A stretch of DNA of 64,000 nt from assembly GCA_034769895.1 (NCBI GenBank), contig CM068367.1, positions 315,083,986 through 315,147,985 on the forward strand. Direction: 5' to 3'. The first letter of the stretch is position 1; every line of letters starts with the position of its first letter. This stretch comes from Magicicada septendecula. Taxonomy: Eukaryota > Arthropoda > Insecta > Hemiptera > Cicadidae. Shown piece by piece: positions 1 through 11,779 of this stretch. Position numbers and translations under genes: made by a program. Under the pieces are notes generated by a model that had not been told where the DNA came from, did no database searches, and was given only the letters and a program-made list of their open reading frames with translations.

Positions 1-87
1 TGTGGATTTTGGATTTGAAGTTCGCAAGCTAGTAATCTCAAATTTATTGCAACAACACACAAAATAGGTTACTTTAAAGGGGGAGAG

Positions 88-1120
88 TTTTGTGAGACTA
101 GTAGGCTTTATCGTACAACAATAAAACACTGTAATATGGGGTAATAAAACGTAGTTTATTACTCCATCGACACACAAGAATAAAATGGTTATTATATTAT
201 CAATTTCTTACAGTCTAAACAATGAATCAATGTTGACCAATGTTTTTCGATTGGTTAATAATTGAGAAGAAACTAAACTCGTTATTTGGCGAGTTAATTG
301 CAATTGAAAATTTAATTAATTGATTGATTTAATTTAATTAAATGGCTTTAACTAAATTGAATTTAACGTTAATACAACAAAATATAAAACTCTGAAGTTA
401 ATTAGAATAATTTTCAAAAATAAATTAGACGTGACAGTCTAGTTCACGTTATTTCATTTCTAGTGATTTGACTTCTTTTATACTGCAGTATGAACTAATA
501 ATTAGATTGTTATTTAAGATTTGTATAGCGCTTTTATACTACTTCTATTTCTTAACTATAGCTTACTAATGACTTAGACTGCTATACAGATTATCACAAT
601 GAATTTATTCTTAATTACTAGAGTCTTTGATTTTTTGTATGGCACCTGAATTATTTGAATTACAATGTTTTAATTAAAAAGATAGAAAATTTGATGTTGA
701 AAAATAAATAAGTGGATTTTGCTTTCCTGTTATTGAAGAGGATGTTGTTCCGATTGTCCCTCGTCGATTCCAATCCGTTCGCTAGAGAAAGTAATCTGCT
801 TAGAGCTGCTGGACTCGGTCGTTGAGTTCAAATTCGGCAACACTCTGCTTCCTTGCTGTTCGTGAATATTTTAACGTCTGCTGCTCTCTGCTGGAACTGG
901 TTCCTGTCCCTCGTCGATTCGCACGTCGCACGTCAGCGTGTGTGTGTGTGTGTGCTTCGTTCGAGTGGTAGCTCTGCTCGTCAGCTGTTTACCAATGATT
1001 TAGACGGCCTCTCTGCTGTATTCTTGAAGTCTGGTGGATCTCTTGCGTGCTTATGACTAGCTGGTAGTACACAATAAGCTTGGTTGATGTACTGAAGAGT
1101 ATCTCGCCTTTACGCAACAA
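88..1120 (+). repeat. Diverged interspersed repeat, copy 1 (inverted partner at 8.7-9.6 kb)
   Basis: Reads along the plus strand in the same order as the reverse complement of 8720-9643. Shared landmarks, in order, are a TAGGCTTT block, a TTTATTACTC block, ATACTGCAGTAT, CAGATTATCACA, CTAGAGTCT and GTATCTCGCCTT. Identity looks roughly 65-75% by eye. No coding potential is evident. A primer-site-like sequence at 1419-1435 suggests it is leader DNA of a minus-strand LTR element that runs off the left edge of the window. Confidence 0.6.
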
Positions 1121-1418
1121 TTACGAGCTATACAGTTGATCTGTATTTAGTGTGTTCGTAATTGCGTGTGTGTTGACCACGTAGAGTCTTCTGATGGATC
1201 TTCACCACTATGGTTACGAGACGATCGAAGAACTACGTCTTAACTTCGTGAGTACTGGCAGAAGAGTGATGTTTCAGCCCGAAAACACCGCGCTGGTCGG
1301 GGTTTGCGTCAAATGATTTGATTGGCTGACACACTTTCCCTACTACATAAAATTTGAATTCCCTTGGTCCGTGAGAATGAAGTTAGGTTCCCACAGACGG
1401 AGAAATAATATTATTTTT

Positions 1419-1435
1419 ATTATCCGGCGGAACCA
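1419..1435 (-). other. Primer-binding-site-like sequence beside a possible LTR end
   Basis: On the minus strand this reads TGGTTCCGCCGGATAAT. It is preceded by ATT and by an LTR-like end in CA. The order LTR end (CA), then ATT, then TGG is the same as at the two better supported elements (5745-5774 and 53720-53749). If real, an LTR begins at 1439 and runs right on the minus strand. Its far end was not found. Confidence 0.35.
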
Positions 1436-1922
1436 ATTTGTCGGTTCGGATTTCCTGTGCTTATTTAATTTTGCAATATCTTGGTTGCAAACCAAGTTGT
1501 GTGAAATCTAAAATATACAATCTGTCAGAAATTATTATCTTTATAACATACTAAAATCTCATTAATGTAACTCTATTTTTACAGAAGTTATTCAATTAAA
1601 TTAGTTAACTCTTTCATTTGTTAATTATATTGCGTAAAATTTGCACACGTCATTATTAATATTTCGGCAAACATTTTGGCTATCTTGGATTTCGCCTTAA
1701 TTTATTAGTTTCCGAGATATTAATAATTAACAGTTTGGATGTGGCCCTTGTTTGTACAGCGAACTGATTACATAATGACCACGTGTGCGTCGCTTTACAA
1801 AGCATTATTTTCAACGCTCTACATACAAATGGAGTTTTGACTATTATAATTTATTTAAATATGCTTTCAGTATGCAGGCAACATATAACCCCAAATAATT
1901 AATATTTGGTGCTGTTATAGTT

Positions 1923-2245
1923 TACATTTTGAAATTTTCACTACTGTACGCGTTTACATATTATGTATTTTAAATTGTAATATATTTTGATTACATGTAT
2001 TTTAATTATTTGTAATTAAACAGTATTGCTTTTTTTTAATTGTCACTACTGTGTGTGTGTTTATTTTATTTTTTTGTACATATTTGTCATGTCATAGTCC
2101 ACTTGTAATTAGTTTTACTTAAATGTATTTCGTATACATTTTGTAATTTTCACTACTGTGTGCGTTTACATATTATGTATTTTAATTACATGTATTTTAA
2201 TTATTTGTAATTAAACAGTATTGCTTTAATATTTTTATTGTTTTT
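1923..2245. repeat. Tandem repeat, about 106-bp period, 3 copies
   Basis: The block TCACTACTGT followed by GTTTA-rich sequence recurs at about 1937, 2041 and 2149. The first and third copies share a further 80 bp (ACATATTATGTATTTTAA and the AACAGTATTGCTTT end). The sequence is AT-rich, non-coding and has no known function. Confidence 0.65.
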
Positions 2246-2499
2246 TAATTTCAAAATTCCTTCGAACATAACTTATATACATATTCATAACTCAATATAC
2301 AAGCTAGAACGTGTTACATAGAACTAATTTAAAAAATCAATTTTATTAAACAATAATTGCATGATTATAATATACTTTAGAAATTAAAGAATATTTAAAA
2401 AACAAACTAACCTTGTACGAGTTCCAGTTGAGTCTCGCGATGAACGATGTGCCTTTGAGAGCAGTTCGTACAGCTTCTATAATATAGTATCTCAAGGAT

Positions 2500-3130
2500 G
2501 TACACGAAAGAGATGGTAACAACAAAAAAAAAAGCTCCCACACACAAAGTCACGGACCCGCACTTAGCTTGGCTTGCGTTCTGTTTCCCACACGCTGTGA
2601 TAACAGATGGTGTCAGACAGCTTGTGTGTTCTGTTATTTTAAAAAAATTTATGTACGACTACGTTCACACGCCGCGATAATAAACAGACGGGCAGACAGA
2701 CGGAGTCGATTACATCATCATAACAACTAATGCACAATCATCAACAAAAAAAGTAACAGCTGCCACACACACACACACAAAATCAAAGACGCACACTTAG
2801 CTTGGCTTGTGTTCTATTTCACACAATAATTTATGTACGTCCCTAACTTCGTTCACACGCAACGAAAACATATGTTCATACAGACGGCAACAATTAATTA
2901 TATGCTGACAGACGGAGGCAATTACCATTAGCGACTCGCGATAACAGATGTCCAGACAGTTGCACCATGTGAAAACAAAAAAAAAATTTGCACGTGTATA
3001 AATGTTTATGGATGCCAACTGCCACTTGTCCCTATTATTCATATTACATACCCACCAGTGATAACAGATGGTCTGTCAGCATTCTGTTGTAAAAAATAAC
3101 TCCACATGTGAAAATCACAGCGGGAGCCGA
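2500..3130. repeat. Diverged duplicated blocks in non-coding DNA
   Basis: The block CTTAGCTTGGCTTG with a following TTCTRTTTC occurs at about 2566 and 2798, each after a run of CACACA. GATAACAGATGG and CAGACAGACGG-type words recur through the stretch. It looks like an old tandem duplication. Short ORFs here show no resemblance to known proteins. Confidence 0.4.
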
Positions 3131-3346
3131 TTACATCATTTGCAACGTCCTATTATTCAGATATTACATAAATATTGCGTGTGCGTGTGTTTTATATAAG
3201 TGAATTGACATTCAATTATGCACTGCATATCATGTGTGTTTCTTACAACATTAAATGTAGGGCTCGACATAGCAAACCCTAGACCAACAGGTTGGTGCGA
3301 ACGTATTTTTACAATCTGTATATATATGTACTTAACACATAGACAC

Positions 3347-3695
3347 AACATCGACGATATCGGGACAATTGTGGCAGTGTAAATATATCCGAAACCCGTA
3401 CACTATAACACATGCACGAGCCGACAACGTGGCCGACGCGATATTACAGTTGGCAACAATGCAATTCACCTCTTCACATCGACGATATCCGGACATTGGT
3501 GGCAGTGTAAATATATCTTAAACCCATACACTATAACACTCGCACGAGCCGACAACGTGGCCGACGATAAACCAGCACAAGTTGGCAACGCCGACGACGC
3601 TTTTCCAACATGGACACCCTTCCGGAAAAACCCCTTACATATACTATAACCATACACTATAACACACCACGAGGCGGCAACGTGGCCGAACCTTA
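3347..3695. repeat. Tandem repeat, about 128-bp period, 2 copies plus a partial third
   Basis: Two copies begin with CATCGACGATATC at about 3350 and 3478. They run through GGCAGTGTAAATATAT, ACACTATAACAC and CGACAACGTGGCCGAC. A third, shortened copy at about 3640-3695 keeps the ACTATAACAC and AACGTGGCCGA blocks. Confidence 0.7.
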
Positions 3696-3699
3696 ACCA

Positions 3700-4060
3700 G
3701 CACACATGCACAACCCGACAACATCGCCGCTTTTCCAACATGGCCACCCCCACCTACCGACAACATGGCCGCCGCCGACGCGGACGACGACACCACCACT
3801 ACTGGCGGCGGTCAAGCCACGACCAGGCCGCGGCCAGGCCCCCGCCGGACGGCGAACGGCGAACGCCGGCCACGCCTACACCAATCAACGCACACATAAC
3901 CCCACAAAATGGACGACAACGACAACATGGCCGACTACTTCGACACGCCCAACAAGGTCACGTGGGACACACCACTACCCCCCCCCGGTCCATCTACAAA
4001 TATGCACACGATGACACAGCACCGGATGTTTACCCCCACCACCACAATTTTTGAATTTGC
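3700..4060. other. GC-rich non-coding patch
   Basis: A sharp rise in GC within AT-rich DNA, with CGACAACATGGCCGCCGCC-like repeats derived from the tandem unit to its left. Two overlapping plus-strand ORFs of about 100 codons are open mainly because of this composition. They are rich in Pro, Thr and Arg and match no known domain. Confidence 0.5.
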
Positions 4061-4324
4061 CGCCGTGTGACGTCACTTCCGGCAATGAACTCTCATTTAC
4101 CCCCTACTGGTAGAGCTTTGAATATGTCATAGTTATAAAAATTACCAATCAGATGTATATTCTAGAATAAGCATAACTTGGCTTGCAGCCAAGATAATCG
4201 CAATACAAATTGCAACAGGGCATCCTGTCCGACATTTGAAATCCGGTGTTTTTCAGAATATTAAGACTAATAACAATTCTCAAACTGTGAGAATTATTTT
4301 CGTTCACACAAGTGAGGTGAATCA

Positions 4325-5428
4325 CTATCTAAATTTAGAATCACTATCTAAAGTTTCCTGAAGTCGATTTACTGGGTAACTTGTTTCTTCCCATCTCTTG
4401 TTCGTCTCCATTTTCGTCTGTTTGATTTCTTCTTTGTTCTCTATTTCCTCCTCCTTCTCTTCGATTTCCTCATTCACCGGTTCACTGTTCTTGTTCCACG
4501 TTTCTTGGATATCTTCCGAAATGCGGTCCAGTGTTTCATGCAATGGTTTGAAACTACTATTTATTGTCTCTCTTAACTCTCGGAAACTCTTATCGAATAT
4601 TTCGTTTAACAATTCCCTGTCTTCCTTTCCTTGTTCTTTCGCTTCTTCCTTGTCCTGTCTTCTTTGTTCCTTCTCTTCTTTTTGTTTCCTATAATACTCA
4701 TCATCTTCTTCCCTCTGCTTCTTAACATCTTCATCCATTTTTCTATTAAGTTCAACCATTAAATCCATTACGTCCTGCAGGGTCACTTTCTGTGGTTGTC
4801 CTGGCATTTTCTTCTGTTGTTTCACTTTGACTACTTCTTTTTTTATTTGAGTTTTTGGTTTTGGCATTTCCGTGAATTCTTCTACTTGATTATGTACCTT
4901 CCTCCAATTACAAATATCTTCTCTGGATAGTTCGAACATAACCCTTATCCATTCTCTTAATTCTGTGTTTTCTGTTTGTATTTGTTGTTCCGGTTGTCTT
5001 ATAGATTGACTCCATTGGTCATATTCCTCCTGTGTAAATTCCTCTGTCACCTGTGCGTATACTCCCGTTCTTTCGTTTTTCATTTGTTTTTCATCGTCAC
5101 TCCATCTATCCCAATCTTCTTCGGTCATTCTTCTCACATTGTTATCACGTTTTTCGTGGGCTGTTCCGATAGTCTCTTCTTCCTTATACTTGGTGTCCAG
5201 CTTCCACATTTCATCATAAATGTCTCTCAGTGACATTTTGTCGTTTGGTGATCCCACAGCATTTGCGCGACTCATTTGTGCTCTTTCATGATCCGTGGTA
5301 TTCTTCTTGATGTACTCCATTTCCTTACTGAACTTTTTAAATAACTTTGTCATCCACTCTGCATACCTCCATTGTTTCTGTTGTTTGGGCATTTTCGTTT
5401 GTTGTTGTAGCCTATCTTTTCGTTTCAT
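4325..5428 (-). CDS. Gag-like coiled-coil protein of an LTR retrotransposon
   Basis: A 367-residue ORF starting at an ATG. It lies 317 bp inside the primer site at 5745-5770, the position of gag. The protein is very rich in Glu, Lys and Gln, with Trp-containing motifs in the first half (WRYAEWMTKLFKKF, WSDDEKQ, WSQSIRQ) and a long charged coiled coil from about residue 215 to the end. No zinc knuckle is present. The last 25 residues (KMETNKRWEET...LQETL) resemble part of the Gag-like protein at 51891-53249 (KMEMNKKGEET...LNETL), which supports homology. No protease, reverse transcriptase or integrase follows to the left and no second LTR is seen, so the copy is truncated or a deletion derivative. 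Gag identity is inferred from position and composition, not from a recognised capsid fold. Confidence 0.6.
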   Translation of the reverse strand: MKRKDRLQQQTKMPKQQKQWRYAEWMTKLFKKFSKEMEYIKKNTTDHERAQMSRANAVGSPNDKMSLRDIYDEMWKLDTKYKEEETIGTAHEKRDNNVRRMTEEDWDRWSDDEKQMKNERTGVYAQVTEEFTQEEYDQWSQSIRQPEQQIQTENTELREWIRVMFELSREDICNWRKVHNQVEEFTEMPKPKTQIKKEVVKVKQQKKMPGQPQKVTLQDVMDLMVELNRKMDEDVKKQREEDDEYYRKQKEEKEQRRQDKEEAKEQGKEDRELLNEIFDKSFRELRETINSSFKPLHETLDRISEDIQETWNKNSEPVNEEIEEKEEEIENKEEIKQTKMETNKRWEETSYPVNRLQETLDSDSKFR

Positions 5429-5744
5429 CTTTTTTCGTCTTTATATTGTAACCTTATTATGTCTATTCATAACCGCCGCTAGTCGTCCTTTTCTAGCCTC
5501 ACGTTGTTGGTCGCCAATCTGTAACTACTCCAATGACTGCCCGTGTTATAATGCCACACGTTGGGTTCATCAGTCTGTGACTACTCGTTCTGGTCGTATC
5601 TGTAAAATGTTTACACACGTGTTTTATGTGTATTAGTGTTAATGTGTTGTGTTCGCCTCACACCGGTCGTTACAATAATGGTTGTCACTACTGAAGTCTG
5701 TAGCGTGGTCTAAATTGTCAGTACAACCTACTTGTTTATTCATA

Positions 5745-5770
5745 GGGGTTGCGAATCCCGGGTGGCGCCA
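5745..5770 (-). other. tRNA primer-binding site of the 5' LTR element
   Basis: The plus strand looks like the last part of a tRNA (T-loop-like TTGCGAAT, then CCCGGGTGGCGCCA with terminal CCA). The minus strand therefore begins TGGCGCCACCCGGG, as expected for a primer site. It lies three bases (ATT) after the LTR end. The match exceeds 18 bases. The tRNA species was not assigned. Confidence 0.75.
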
Positions 5771-5773
5771 AAT

Positions 5774-8667
5774 TGTTTATATTAAAACAATTAAATTTGT
5801 TAAATTACAAGTTAAATAAGTGTTGTCAGCGTTGACGGCTGGAGCGTTCAAATGACTCCCGCCGCTGTACAGCTTGTCGTGTTGTCCACTCGTGAAGAGC
5901 GCTAGTTGGTAAATCGGTAGAAATTGCTAACACACATATATTATACAACGTCCTACGAAATAAAACGATGGTAATACTCTGTACTGTAATTTTAATGCAA
6001 ATTCGGTCATTAATCAATATGACAAAACTATTATAAATGATTTTTTTTTTTTTAACAAATTGCTCCGGCTTAGAACATGAAACACATATATCTCTAGGTT
6101 GGCGAAATTGATTTTGAAATGAACTATTCTGATGCCGTCATGGCTTCTGTTTACATACAATATATTAATCTGTTCAAAATCTGGGGTTCTTTGGATTATA
6201 AATAAAACATAAAAGCTGGTTACATTAAAAAAGTACACTACCATACCTTATACGTCTTTAAATAGTATAAAGTGTTTTTACAAATTGTTCGGTAGTGTCG
6301 TATTAGTTGTTACAAGTTTCGCACTCTAATGCCAGGTTATATCTTAATTAACAATTGTTTTACGTAAGTTGATTATTATTCAAACCTTTGAAAGAAAATT
6401 AATTTTGTTTAATAGTGAGAAATTTTGATTGATTTGAGAAAGATTTAAAGTAATTTGGTCTCTGGGATAATTGAATTTAGTTGATACTTATCAGTTCAGA
6501 CGGTGGTGATATGTTGTCGTCTGGGGTAATGGAAATTCATCAATTTTGGGGCTGATTTAGGCTTCTGGCTTCTTCTTCTATCTCGTCTTGCGACTTTCTG
6601 CTATTTAATTTCTTTTATTTGGTTCCCGGACATCGGTTAATATTGGAAGCTCTGCATCTACTCGTCATTGGTTCTTGTAGTCGACTTCTGAACATCTTTT
6701 GAACTTCAATCTTGGGTGCGTTCATTCATCTCAATCTTGCGTACCTCTTACCCACGCGTCATTTTTTCAAGTCTCCTAAATTTAACGGAAAATTAGTATT
6801 CAACGGCCCGTTTCTATGGTAACAGAAACCCTTTGATTGGTTGAGGCCTCGATTAAAAGCATTGTTATTAAATTTGAATTTTTATTCAAATTTATTATGT
6901 ATTTTCTGAATGATTTTATTCCTCTGACATCCCTTCTGGGTAATAAATAATATCACTATTGTCTTTATTTCCTTTCAAAGTTTAAAATGATACCTCATAA
7001 GGTCATATTCTATTATACATTAACTTTAGTCTAATTATTTTGACATTTAATAAATTACATATCTCCTTGAATTTAAACCTTTCGAATAACATTTCTCTTT
7101 TAAAATGATTTATACATAATTACTGGCTAGTTGCTTGCCTTAGATTTGTAAATTTCCTTGTGAATTTGTTACTATTGACATTTGTGTGTGTCTGACAGTT
7201 ATGCATTTTCATTGGCAAAAGTAGCCATGATGGTATTTTACTTATTTCTTTTAAATTACATTTTAATTCAGCCTGATGGGCTTCACTTTGTTATTATAAT
7301 TGTTTGTGTTGCGTTTTGATTCTGTTTGTGTTCTGATTACATGTCAATATAGTTTTCACTATCCATATTTAAAATATAACAATTAGGCTTATGGACTGCA
7401 AGTTTCTTTCAGCCATATCCTATTCATAACATTAAAACGAACAATTCTTTATAAGTCATTATTTACTGTTGGTTTAACATAACATTCATTTCATTCTTTT
7501 GCTATTACTTTGAGTGAGAAACATCATCACTTCTTTCAAACTTATTAAATTTATTTTCCCTTCTAACATGGGGTGTTTTTTAATTATATACTTAAATTCT
7601 TATTTCATTACTACTTCTTTCCTCCATTCCATGTTAACACAAACTGTTTTTACATGGGCTTTCTCCCTGGATAATATTACATCCTTTACTTATCTCTATT
7701 TTAAATACTATTTCTAACTATCCTTAATTATTTCATTTTCCATAAGCTCACTTAAATCATTTATTGGTTCATCAATGATTCACTAAGTGTTTTCTTAACT
7801 ATTAATACTTTTCATTATTTGTAATATCTTTTTCCACATATCACTTTCACCTTTAATTAATTGGTGTTTATCACTGATACACTCACTATTTTGGGGTATT
7901 TACACATACACTATTGCACTTTTTTCACTGTTTATATTAAGTGTTACTTAGTGGGTAATCCCTATAATTATTTCTCCTTCTCTTTCTCACTATTTCTTTC
8001 ATTATAAAATTATACTTATTCTTAATGACATTTTGTTAAATATATTTCATTAAATCTAACTTTAATATTTGGGTTAGTGTACTTTTCTTTACTAAGTTAT
8101 TTTTTAACTGTTTTTTGTTTAAAACAGGTATATAAATTATCTCATTTACTACAATAATATTTGTTTTCATTAGTGGATAATCATTTGGGGTTTATTTACA
8201 GTATTCTATCTTTGAGTATACCATTTCTCCCTTTTATATGTGGTGTTTGTTATTTCTTGGTTTCGCTTTGTTTCCTCTCCCTTCTTCTTCTTCTCCTTCA
8301 TCTTCAATTGTCTTCATTTTGATTCGGTTCTCCTCTTCTCATCTGGTTTAATTTCAATTTAGTTGTAGGAATTCGTTCACTTCCTTTAATGGTCTTTATT
8401 CTTCTTTGGTTCTGGTTTCTTCCCTTCTTTTGTTAGTTCCTATTTGTTTGGTCAATCACCTTTTTCTTTGTGTTTGTTTCATGGTTCCCTTCTTCCTTGT
8501 TTTCTGTTGTTGGGGCAATCACTTGGGTTGGGTAATGTCGTCGTTCGTCGTGTCATAGTTTTTATATTTTATTTATTTTTAAACATTTTATTTGATATGA
8601 AGTATTTTTACATTTATAAATATAGTTTTTATCCCTGGTACTGGGGTGGCTTATTTGTGTTGTAACA
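5774..8667 (-). mobile_element. Long terminal repeat (5' LTR), 2.9 kb
   Basis: Bounded on the minus strand by TGTTACAACAC (8667) and ATATAAACA (5774), that is TG...CA, and followed by the primer site. The first 150 bp align well with the start of the LTR at 61259 (shared AATA-GCCA-CCCC-GTACCAG-GATAAAAA order and CCCAACCCAAGTGATTG), so both belong to one family. The LTR is T-rich on the plus strand. Short ORFs inside it are not conserved and not credible genes. No partner LTR was found to the left, so the element is incomplete here. Confidence 0.7.
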
Positions 8668-8719
8668 AAAGAGATCAGTTATATAATACGTGAAGACACA
8701 TCGAAAGTACAACAGAACG

Positions 8720-9643
8720 AGGCCGTCTAGTACGTGGACAAGCTGAAGAATTGACGAAGCGGAGCGCAACCCAAGGCGAGATACACACACCAGGAGTGCA
8801 GCGTATACCGGACCGAGGGGCCTGATGCAGTTGCAGCAGTTAAAACTACAGACGTTAAGCCATCAACAGTTGCAGAAGGAGCTGAGTGTTGCTGATTCCC
8901 GAACTCTTAGCCGTGGAACCCAAGACGCAGAGGAAATCATCGCCACTAGCAGATTGGACCAGGAAACACAAGGAACCATGGGAGCACCTCATCATGATCT
9001 TCAGAACAAGGGAAGTCAAATATAATTTATAAACTTCTCAAAAGGTTATTCTTTTTCTTTTAAATCATTGTAAAACTAAATTGATTCAGATGCCAATAAA
9101 ACAGAGACTCTAGATTAATAAGATATATTCATACTGTGATAATCTGGATAACACGTATAAGCTTAAGTAATAATCAATAGATAAGAATTAGATGTATATA
9201 ACAAGCGCTAGATAAATACTAACATTGAATTACTTAGAGACCTATACTGCAGTATACGTGAAACAATCACAAGTAAATGAAAGCACGTTGAACTAGATTC
9301 ACAGCTAACTTATTTTCAGAGTATTTAAATCATCTAAAGTAATAAAATCCGTACGAAAGTACAAAAGAATTGAAAATTGCATAGATTAAATTGTTTTAAA
9401 ATTAACTTCTTGAAATTAATGAAAAATATAACTCGTATCAATCGAAAATAATAAGCTCGCCTTCTGAATGCTAATACCCATTCAGAAAACATCGTACAAG
9501 ATACAAATTACTGTTTAGTATGTAAGGATTGCTCTAGTTATAAGATTTTCATACATATGTCCTATTAGAGTAATAAACTCCAATTTTATCCACCACCGTA
9601 TTTTTACTGCTGTACTACAAAGCCTACCAACATCACAAAACTA
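8720..9643 (-). repeat. Diverged interspersed repeat, copy 2 (inverted relative to 88-1120)
   Basis: Its reverse complement follows copy 1 block by block, including the ATACTGCAGTAT and CAGATTATCACA words. It starts about 50 bp outside the LTR end at 8667. The LTR insertion may therefore have interrupted this repeat. No protein-like ORF is present; the 66-codon ORF at 8825 is within the repeat. Confidence 0.6.
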
Positions 9644-9836
9644 TTCAAAATAACTATAACAGTACTTTGCACACCTGAATTAACCTACTTGCGAATTCAA
9701 AACACAAACTCCTATGTCCTTAGTCGGAAGAAGTCGCAAGAACGCATAGCAGGTAGGTCACTTCACAAAACAACCATTTATCTCCTTATATTAATTAATA
9801 AAAATAAATATAAGAGCAAGCAAAGAACTTTATAAA

Positions 9837-9870
<34 letters not shown>

Positions 9871-11462
9871 TGCGACAACACAAATTACTAAACTCTTGGC
9901 GCATAGGATATGATAGTATGTGTATCTCAAATTAAAAGTCTATATTGGAGGGTTTAAGATTATTTATTGCACAAAACACAAGTTATAGTTTATATGGTAT
10001 ATTTGATATGTACAGAATGTAATGTTTGATATAGAGTCTTTCTTTTAAAATGTTAAATAATGTTCATACGCAAGACGTGATACGTTACATAAAGAAGATT
10101 CCCACGATGATGTTGTTGAAGAGACGGGCAGGTCTTTGCGGTGTAGTTGGTTCGTCAGGTGTGGCTTATAAATGACAGACGTTCACCCAGAAACGTTCAC
10201 AGCTGGGCTGGCGTCCGGTAACAGCTGGGCTGGTGTCCTATAACAGCTGGGCTGGCTTCCTGTAACAGCTGGGCTGGTGTCCTGTAACTCCCACGATGAA
10301 TCTGAGGCTTCGCACACACAACGGTACTACGGATCTTATTACTCGCCAAATTAATATAGAGTTATGACCAAGTAATATCTCAGGTGACAGTGAGTTTAAT
10401 CTAATAACGGTATATTGAACTTATACCACTCCGGCTTCTTCAAGTGTTCACGCGAATACCAAAGGTCTACCGCGATCAGCAGACCACCCTATGAGGAAAT
10501 CTTGCACTAACACGGAAACGTCTTGATGGAACTATTGCGTAACCATTTATGATACTGACACTGCGGAAAATCTCGCACAGTGATACAGTTACACTCACTT
10601 ATCACACACGTAATACTACAATACTAATATCGTGTGTAAAGAGTTAATATTCAACCGTACTGCGTCACACGCGTTACTATCCCCGAATAGTCTTTACAGA
10701 TTCCTGCAAGCGACAGAATCTTGAACAAGAATTGTATGTACCGTTCGCGGTAGCAGCAGTGAAGAACTGTCGTAATTATACGCGCAATGCGTTAAAACAA
10801 TACTGTGTGCAGATGTACTACACACACAGTTCTGAGTCTTCCCGTTTCACTAACGACGAATAGTTTTTACAACACCTTGCAAGCGGTAGAATCTTGTACA
10901 AGGAGTGCACGTCCCGTTCGCGGTAGATGGCGTAGAAGAACTGCCTGTGTAACGACAGGCTTAAGAAAATTTCCAACCACCACTCAGCAGTCTATTGGTG
11001 GATGGAAGTCACATGGTTAGTACATCGTGACATGCACTTTTCATGCAGTAGAGTGCATTTACTTTGTAACAGCATGCATAGCGGTAATCAGAATACCCTT
11101 ATCTCATGCATAACTGCATACTTACTAATATCATACATGAACGTAAACAATAGTCAGAAATGTATAGGGATTGTAGCAATACATATGTCTCAGTTCAGTT
11201 CAATGTCAAACACAACGATAATTAATTCACACACCGCCCGGGAAACGTTTACCACTCGCGCACGCGCGCACATTTCCACAAACACAGTACATGAATAACA
11301 ATAAATAAATAATGCACAGTTTTACTAAACTAATCCCTTATCCTTACTAAATACAACTGATAACATAACCAAACTTAACCATCTACCAATATACCATGAA
11401 TGTCCATTGTCTGTGTAATATATGAGCTTGCCCCGCCTATCATGATCCTGTGATTCGTTGCA
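9871..11462 (-). repeat. 3' LTR of the Gag-protease element
   Basis: 1592 bp, TG...CA ends, near-identical to 13839-15430. Contains four 22-bp repeats with CAGCTG. ORFs at 10805 and 11002 appear in both LTRs simply because the LTRs are copies. They match no known protein. Confidence 0.88.
10200..10287. promoter_or_regulatory. Four 22-bp tandem repeats, each with a CAGCTG E-box
   Basis: Four head-to-tail 22-bp units start CAGCTGGGCTGG and differ only in the last ten bases. CAGCTG is an E-box. Repeated short motifs in an LTR commonly act as enhancers. That role is inferred from position and repetition. Confidence 0.55.
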
Positions 11463-11480
11463 GGATTAACCCCTTCCCGC
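11463..11480 (-). other. Polypurine tract next to the 3' LTR
   Basis: The minus strand reads GCGGGAAGGGGTTAATCC directly before the LTR start TGCAACG. This is the expected place and composition for the plus-strand DNA primer. It fixes the element's orientation. Confidence 0.65.
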
Positions 11481-11779
11481 ATAAAAAAATTTTTTTTTTT
11501 TTTTTTCATATAACCAAAACAATTTCCTAATCCTGAAATAATAATAATACCCTCGAACTAAAATCAAATAAACATCCTCAATCAATACTAACATTTCCTA
11601 ACTGTCATTTTGACAGAAGCACCAAATCAAAGACACGTGGTAACCTTAAAACCAAAACAAACACACATGTTCCTGACAGCAGATAACAAAATTTTATGCA
11701 GGGTCACAAAGTACACAGACGGCATTCATTATCTAAACTAGATTATTGTTCATTCACAGAGTCATCTTACATACAACAT

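Noticed and set aside
3706-4054. Two overlapping ORFs of about 100 codons in the GC-rich patch
   Set aside because: Open by base composition in two frames at once, low complexity, derived from tandem-repeat DNA.
4398-5636. Plus-strand Ser/Phe-rich ORFs
   Set aside because: Antisense shadows of the Gag-like coiled-coil ORF.
5745-5770. tRNA gene suggested by the T-arm and CCA
   Set aside because: Only the 3' arm is present and the encoded CCA is atypical for a nuclear tRNA gene; position next to an LTR makes it a primer-binding site.
10805-11298. ORFs of 71 and 98 codons, repeated at 14773-15266
   Set aside because: Conserved between the two sites only because both are LTR copies of one recent insertion.
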